Source: a bacterium (GTDB taxonomy: Bacteria > JACRDZ01 > JAQUKH01). Taken from it: DNA of 37,673 nucleotides. The stretch's first letter is position 1, and each line of letters starts with the position of its first letter. This document shows, one piece after another, positions 35,597 to 37,673 of this stretch. The notes below the pieces were generated by a model. That model did no database searches. It was not told where the DNA came from and saw only the letters and a program-made list of their open reading frames with translations. Made by a program: the position numbers and the translations under genes. Location of the stretch: positions 1 to 37,673 of the forward strand of contig JBFMCF010000063.1 of the NCBI GenBank assembly GCA_040754625.1, written 5' to 3'.

Positions 35597-35763
35597 TAGA
35601 AGTTGTTTCATAAGTTGGTTTCGTAGTGAAAAAGTAATATTTGAGGCGAAACAAGGAAGTCGAGCCGAGCATATCAGCCTTGATCTGTAAGGCGAGACTG
35701 ACGCAGTTGCAGCCCAAATATTACTTTTGTAATAGAAATAAGACTTATGAAACAGCTTCTCTA
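35597..35763. repeat. Second palindromic element of the TAGAAG...CTTCT family
   Basis: The left end TAGAAGTTGTTTCATAAGTT (35597-35616) pairs with GACTTATGAAACAGCTTCT (35742-35760), with a few mismatches. Inside, AAAAGTAATATTTG (35630-35643) pairs perfectly with CAAATATTACTTTT (35715-35728). The ends match those of 15444-15625, while the interior is different. It lies between divergent genes, touching the M50-like start region and leaving only 72 bases to the cysteine desulfurase start. Confidence 0.8.
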
Positions 35764-35798
35764 ATAGTATAAACTTTTTCGGCAATAAATGCAATTAC

Positions 35799-35827
35799 TT
35801 GACATTTTTCACTTTTTATGATGTAAT
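35799..35827 (+). promoter_or_regulatory. Strong promoter for the cysteine desulfurase, giving a leaderless mRNA
   Basis: TTGACA (35799-35804), a 17-base spacer and TGTAAT (35822-35827) form a near-consensus sigma-70 promoter. The -10 box ends eight bases before the ATG at 35836, so the transcript would start at or within two bases of the start codon. No ribosome site is present. Confidence 0.65.
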
Positions 35828-35835
35828 GATTTTCA

Positions 35836-37011
35836 ATGAAACGTATTTATTTAGACCATAATGCCACTTCACCAACAAGGACTGAAGCCGTGGAAGAGAT
35901 GCTGCCATATTTTACTAAATTATACGGCAATGCTTCCAGTATCCACTCTTTCGGAAGAGATGCAAAAAAGGCCCTGGAAGATTCCAGAAAAAAAGTTGCC
36001 GTTTTAATCGGTGCCGAGGACCCCGCTGAAATAATTTTTACAAGCGGGGGGACTGAATCCGATAATCTTGCAATTAAAGGAACCGCATATAGAAATCAAA
36101 AAAAAGGGAACCACATAATTACGACCCAGATTGAGCATCATGCGGTATTAAATTGCTGTAAAATTTTGGAAAAAGACGGTTTTGAAACCACATATCTTCC
36201 AGTAAATAAATATGGCGAAGTTGACCCTGATGAATTAAAAAAATCTATAAGAAAAAACACGATATTAATGTCAATTATGCACGCAAATAATGAGATAGGA
36301 ACAATTGAACCTGTATCAGAACTTGCAAGGATTGCAAAAGAAAACGGTATTTATTTTCATACAGACGCGGTACAAACAGCCGGGAAAATACCTATAAACG
36401 TAAAAGAAATGAATGTCGACCTTTTATCTTTATCAGGCCATAAATTTTACGGGCCTAAAGGGGTCGGAGTTCTATATATCAGGAAAGGGACTAAAATAAG
36501 TGTTTTGCAGCACGGGGGCCATCACGAGAAAAATAAAAGAGCGGGTACAGAGAACATTCCCGGGATAATCGGCCTTGCAAAAGCATTAGAGCTGGATGTT
36601 AATGAAATAAAAACAGAGACCCAGAGGTTAATCTCTCTGCGTGAAAAATTGTGGGAAGGATTATCCGCAAATATTCCTGAAATAATCCGTAACGGCTCCA
36701 GTAAAAATTGTCTCCCGAACACCTTAAACATATGCATAAAATATATCGAGGGTGAATCGATGCTTCTTTCTCTGGATAATGAAGGCATCGCAGTTTCATC
36801 AGGTTCAGCATGTACATCAGCAAGTTTGGAACCGTCTCATGTTTTATTGGCAATCGGCCGGTCTCCTGAAATAGCCCACGGTTCCATAAGGTTCTCATCA
36901 GGAAAAGATACAACTGAAGATGATATAAATTATGTAATAGAACGTTTATCGGGTATTGCTGACCGGCTGCGTAAAATGTCACCGTTATATACTAAACCAA
37001 ATAAGGAATAA
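35836..37011 (+). CDS. nifS: Cysteine desulfurase (NifS/IscS type)
   Basis: A 391-residue PLP enzyme that takes sulfur from cysteine as a persulfide. Features are YLDHNATSPT at the N-terminus, TSGGTESDNLAIKG, IEHHAVLN, HTDAVQTAG, the PLP lysine K203 in SGHKFYGPKG, and the sulfur-carrying C326 in SSGSACTSASLEPSHVL. The long active-site loop belongs to group I (NifS/IscS). No IscU scaffold follows; instead a NIL-domain ferredoxin starts five bases downstream. This suggests delivery of sulfur to another acceptor, perhaps in thiol amino-acid synthesis. Confidence 0.93.
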   Translation: MKRIYLDHNATSPTRTEAVEEMLPYFTKLYGNASSIHSFGRDAKKALEDSRKKVAVLIGAEDPAEIIFTSGGTESDNLAIKGTAYRNQKKGNHIITTQIEHHAVLNCCKILEKDGFETTYLPVNKYGEVDPDELKKSIRKNTILMSIMHANNEIGTIEPVSELARIAKENGIYFHTDAVQTAGKIPINVKEMNVDLLSLSGHKFYGPKGVGVLYIRKGTKISVLQHGGHHEKNKRAGTENIPGIIGLAKALELDVNEIKTETQRLISLREKLWEGLSANIPEIIRNGSSKNCLPNTLNICIKYIEGESMLLSLDNEGIAVSSGSACTSASLEPSHVLLAIGRSPEIAHGSIRFSSGKDTTEDDINYVIERLSGIADRLRKMSPLYTKPNKE

Positions 37012-37016
37012 ATAAA

Positions 37017-37445
37017 ATGGTTTCCCATCGTATTGTTTTGATTTTTCCAAAAGATATAGTCGACAAACCTTACACTTATCACCTGGTGAAAGACTTTAAC
37101 CTGGTAATTAATATATTAAGGGCAAAAATATCTCCTGAAGAAGAAGGCCTCCTGGTTTTAGAAGTGGATGGCAAAAAAATTGATTTTGAAAACGGCATGA
37201 AATACCTGAAGGATTTTGGAGTTAAAATTTTGCCGCTTCTTAAAGAAATAAACCGGGACAAAAAGCGTTGTTATAACTGCGGGGCATGCCTTGCGGTATG
37301 CCCGAGCGGCGCCTTGTATATCGATAGAAATAACTGGCTTGTAAATTTTGATGACACCAAATGTGTTTTATGTGAAGCATGCATAAAGGGCTGTCCAACC
37401 AGGGCCATAAAAATATTATTCCAGGACTTTGTAAAAAAAGAGTAG
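37017..37445 (+). CDS. NIL-domain ferredoxin, two [4Fe-4S] clusters
   Basis: A 142-residue protein. Residues 1-75 form a NIL domain (RIVLIFPKDIVDKPYTYHLVKDFNLVINILRAKI), the fold found at the C-terminus of methionine importer ATPases. Residues 80-135 are a 2[4Fe-4S] ferredoxin with C85, C88, C91 and C95, then C116, C119, C122 and C126. In archaea and anaerobes such NIL-ferredoxins work with a COG1900 (DUF39) protein to make homocysteine from aspartate semialdehyde and sulfur. That partner is not in view here. It is probably co-transcribed with the cysteine desulfurase just upstream. Confidence 0.88.
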   Translation: MVSHRIVLIFPKDIVDKPYTYHLVKDFNLVINILRAKISPEEEGLLVLEVDGKKIDFENGMKYLKDFGVKILPLLKEINRDKKRCYNCGACLAVCPSGALYIDRNNWLVNFDDTKCVLCEACIKGCPTRAIKILFQDFVKKE

Positions 37446-37474
37446 TGATCTGGCAAATTAATTTAACAATGTAG

Positions 37475-37490
37475 TAGAAGCGGTTTCATA
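37475..37490 (+). repeat. Isolated end of the TAGAAG palindromic element
   Basis: TAGAAGCGGTTTCATA is identical to the first 16 bases of the left end at 15444, then diverges into TACAAGC. No matching right end follows in the window. It is a truncated or rearranged copy. The following 100 bases contain CTGTCAAGTT and AACTTTGACAG as a loose inverted repeat (about 37506-37566) but no gene. Confidence 0.65.
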
Positions 37491-37595
37491 TACAAGCTGT
37501 AAGTCTGTCAAGTTTATTTTTAAAGTTTCTTTTTGTGAAAGTCAAGTTTTAACAGAACTTTGACAGTTAAACCCTAAAAAATCGCAAAAGAAGCG

Positions 37596-37634
37596 AAAAG
37601 AACCGCATAGAAATAAGGGGCGGTTCTTTTTTTT
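37596..37634 (+). terminator. Intrinsic terminator after the nifS/NIL-ferredoxin operon
   Basis: AAAAGAACCGC (37596-37606) pairs perfectly with GCGGTTCTTTT (37620-37630) across a 13-base loop and is followed by further T residues to 37634. This is a textbook 11-bp stem with a U-tract, placed about 150 bases after the last stop codon. The final 39 bases of the window show nothing recognisable. Confidence 0.8.
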
Positions 37635-37673
37635 GGCCAAAGTGTAGTGCCATGTTTGATTAAAAATAATTAA

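Overview
This window looks like a piece of chromosome from an AT-rich, anaerobic, diderm bacterium of candidate-phylum type. The evidence is a [NiFe]-hydrogenase operon, a 2-hydroxyacyl-CoA dehydratase-like protein, a large AsmA-like envelope protein, a fused phosphoglycerate kinase/triosephosphate isomerase, and strong Shine-Dalgarno sites with frequent GTG/TTG starts. The phylum cannot be fixed from this sequence alone. No rRNA, tRNA or CRISPR array was seen.

Bases 1-7600 are accessory DNA. They hold the tail of an IS110-type transposase, a UbiA-family prenyltransferase followed by a small cytochrome-c-like lipoprotein, a winged-helix fragment, a ruined Gabija-like defence pair (OLD nuclease GajA plus UvrD-like helicase GajB, each broken out of frame with conserved segments missing), a decayed helix-turn-helix remnant, and an apparently intact type II restriction-modification pair of the MvaI/BcnI kind.

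Bases 7986-12021 (minus strand) are a four-gene bifunctional hydrogenase operon, hydB-hydG-hydD-hydA. Its catalytic subunit ends exactly at the mature C-terminus. Upstream are an exported beta-propeller/coiled-coil protein and, on the plus strand, a BioF-type synthase and a sigma-70-like factor.

Bases 15623-23615 (minus strand) form one long colinear block: gap, pgk-tpi fusion, secG, peptide-binding lipoprotein, a SIMPL-domain protein, and two peptide ABC permeases. Glycolysis, protein export and peptide uptake are therefore packed together. Further upstream come a 2-hydroxyacyl-CoA dehydratase-like protein, leuC-leuD, and an Mre11/Rad50-like pair in which the Rad50 zinc hook is replaced by a membrane hairpin. 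Beyond these are a giant AsmA-like protein and an M50-like membrane metalloprotease. The right end (plus strand) carries a cysteine desulfurase and a NIL-domain ferredoxin, then a good intrinsic terminator.

The most striking unexplained structure is a family of palindromic elements. One 182-bp element (15444-15625) has perfect 20-bp terminal inverted repeats whose outermost TAG is the stop codon of both convergent neighbours. A relative sits at 35597-35763 and an end fragment at 37475. The hairpin core of the first element is also shared with 7896-7939, with stems that differ in sequence but keep pairing.
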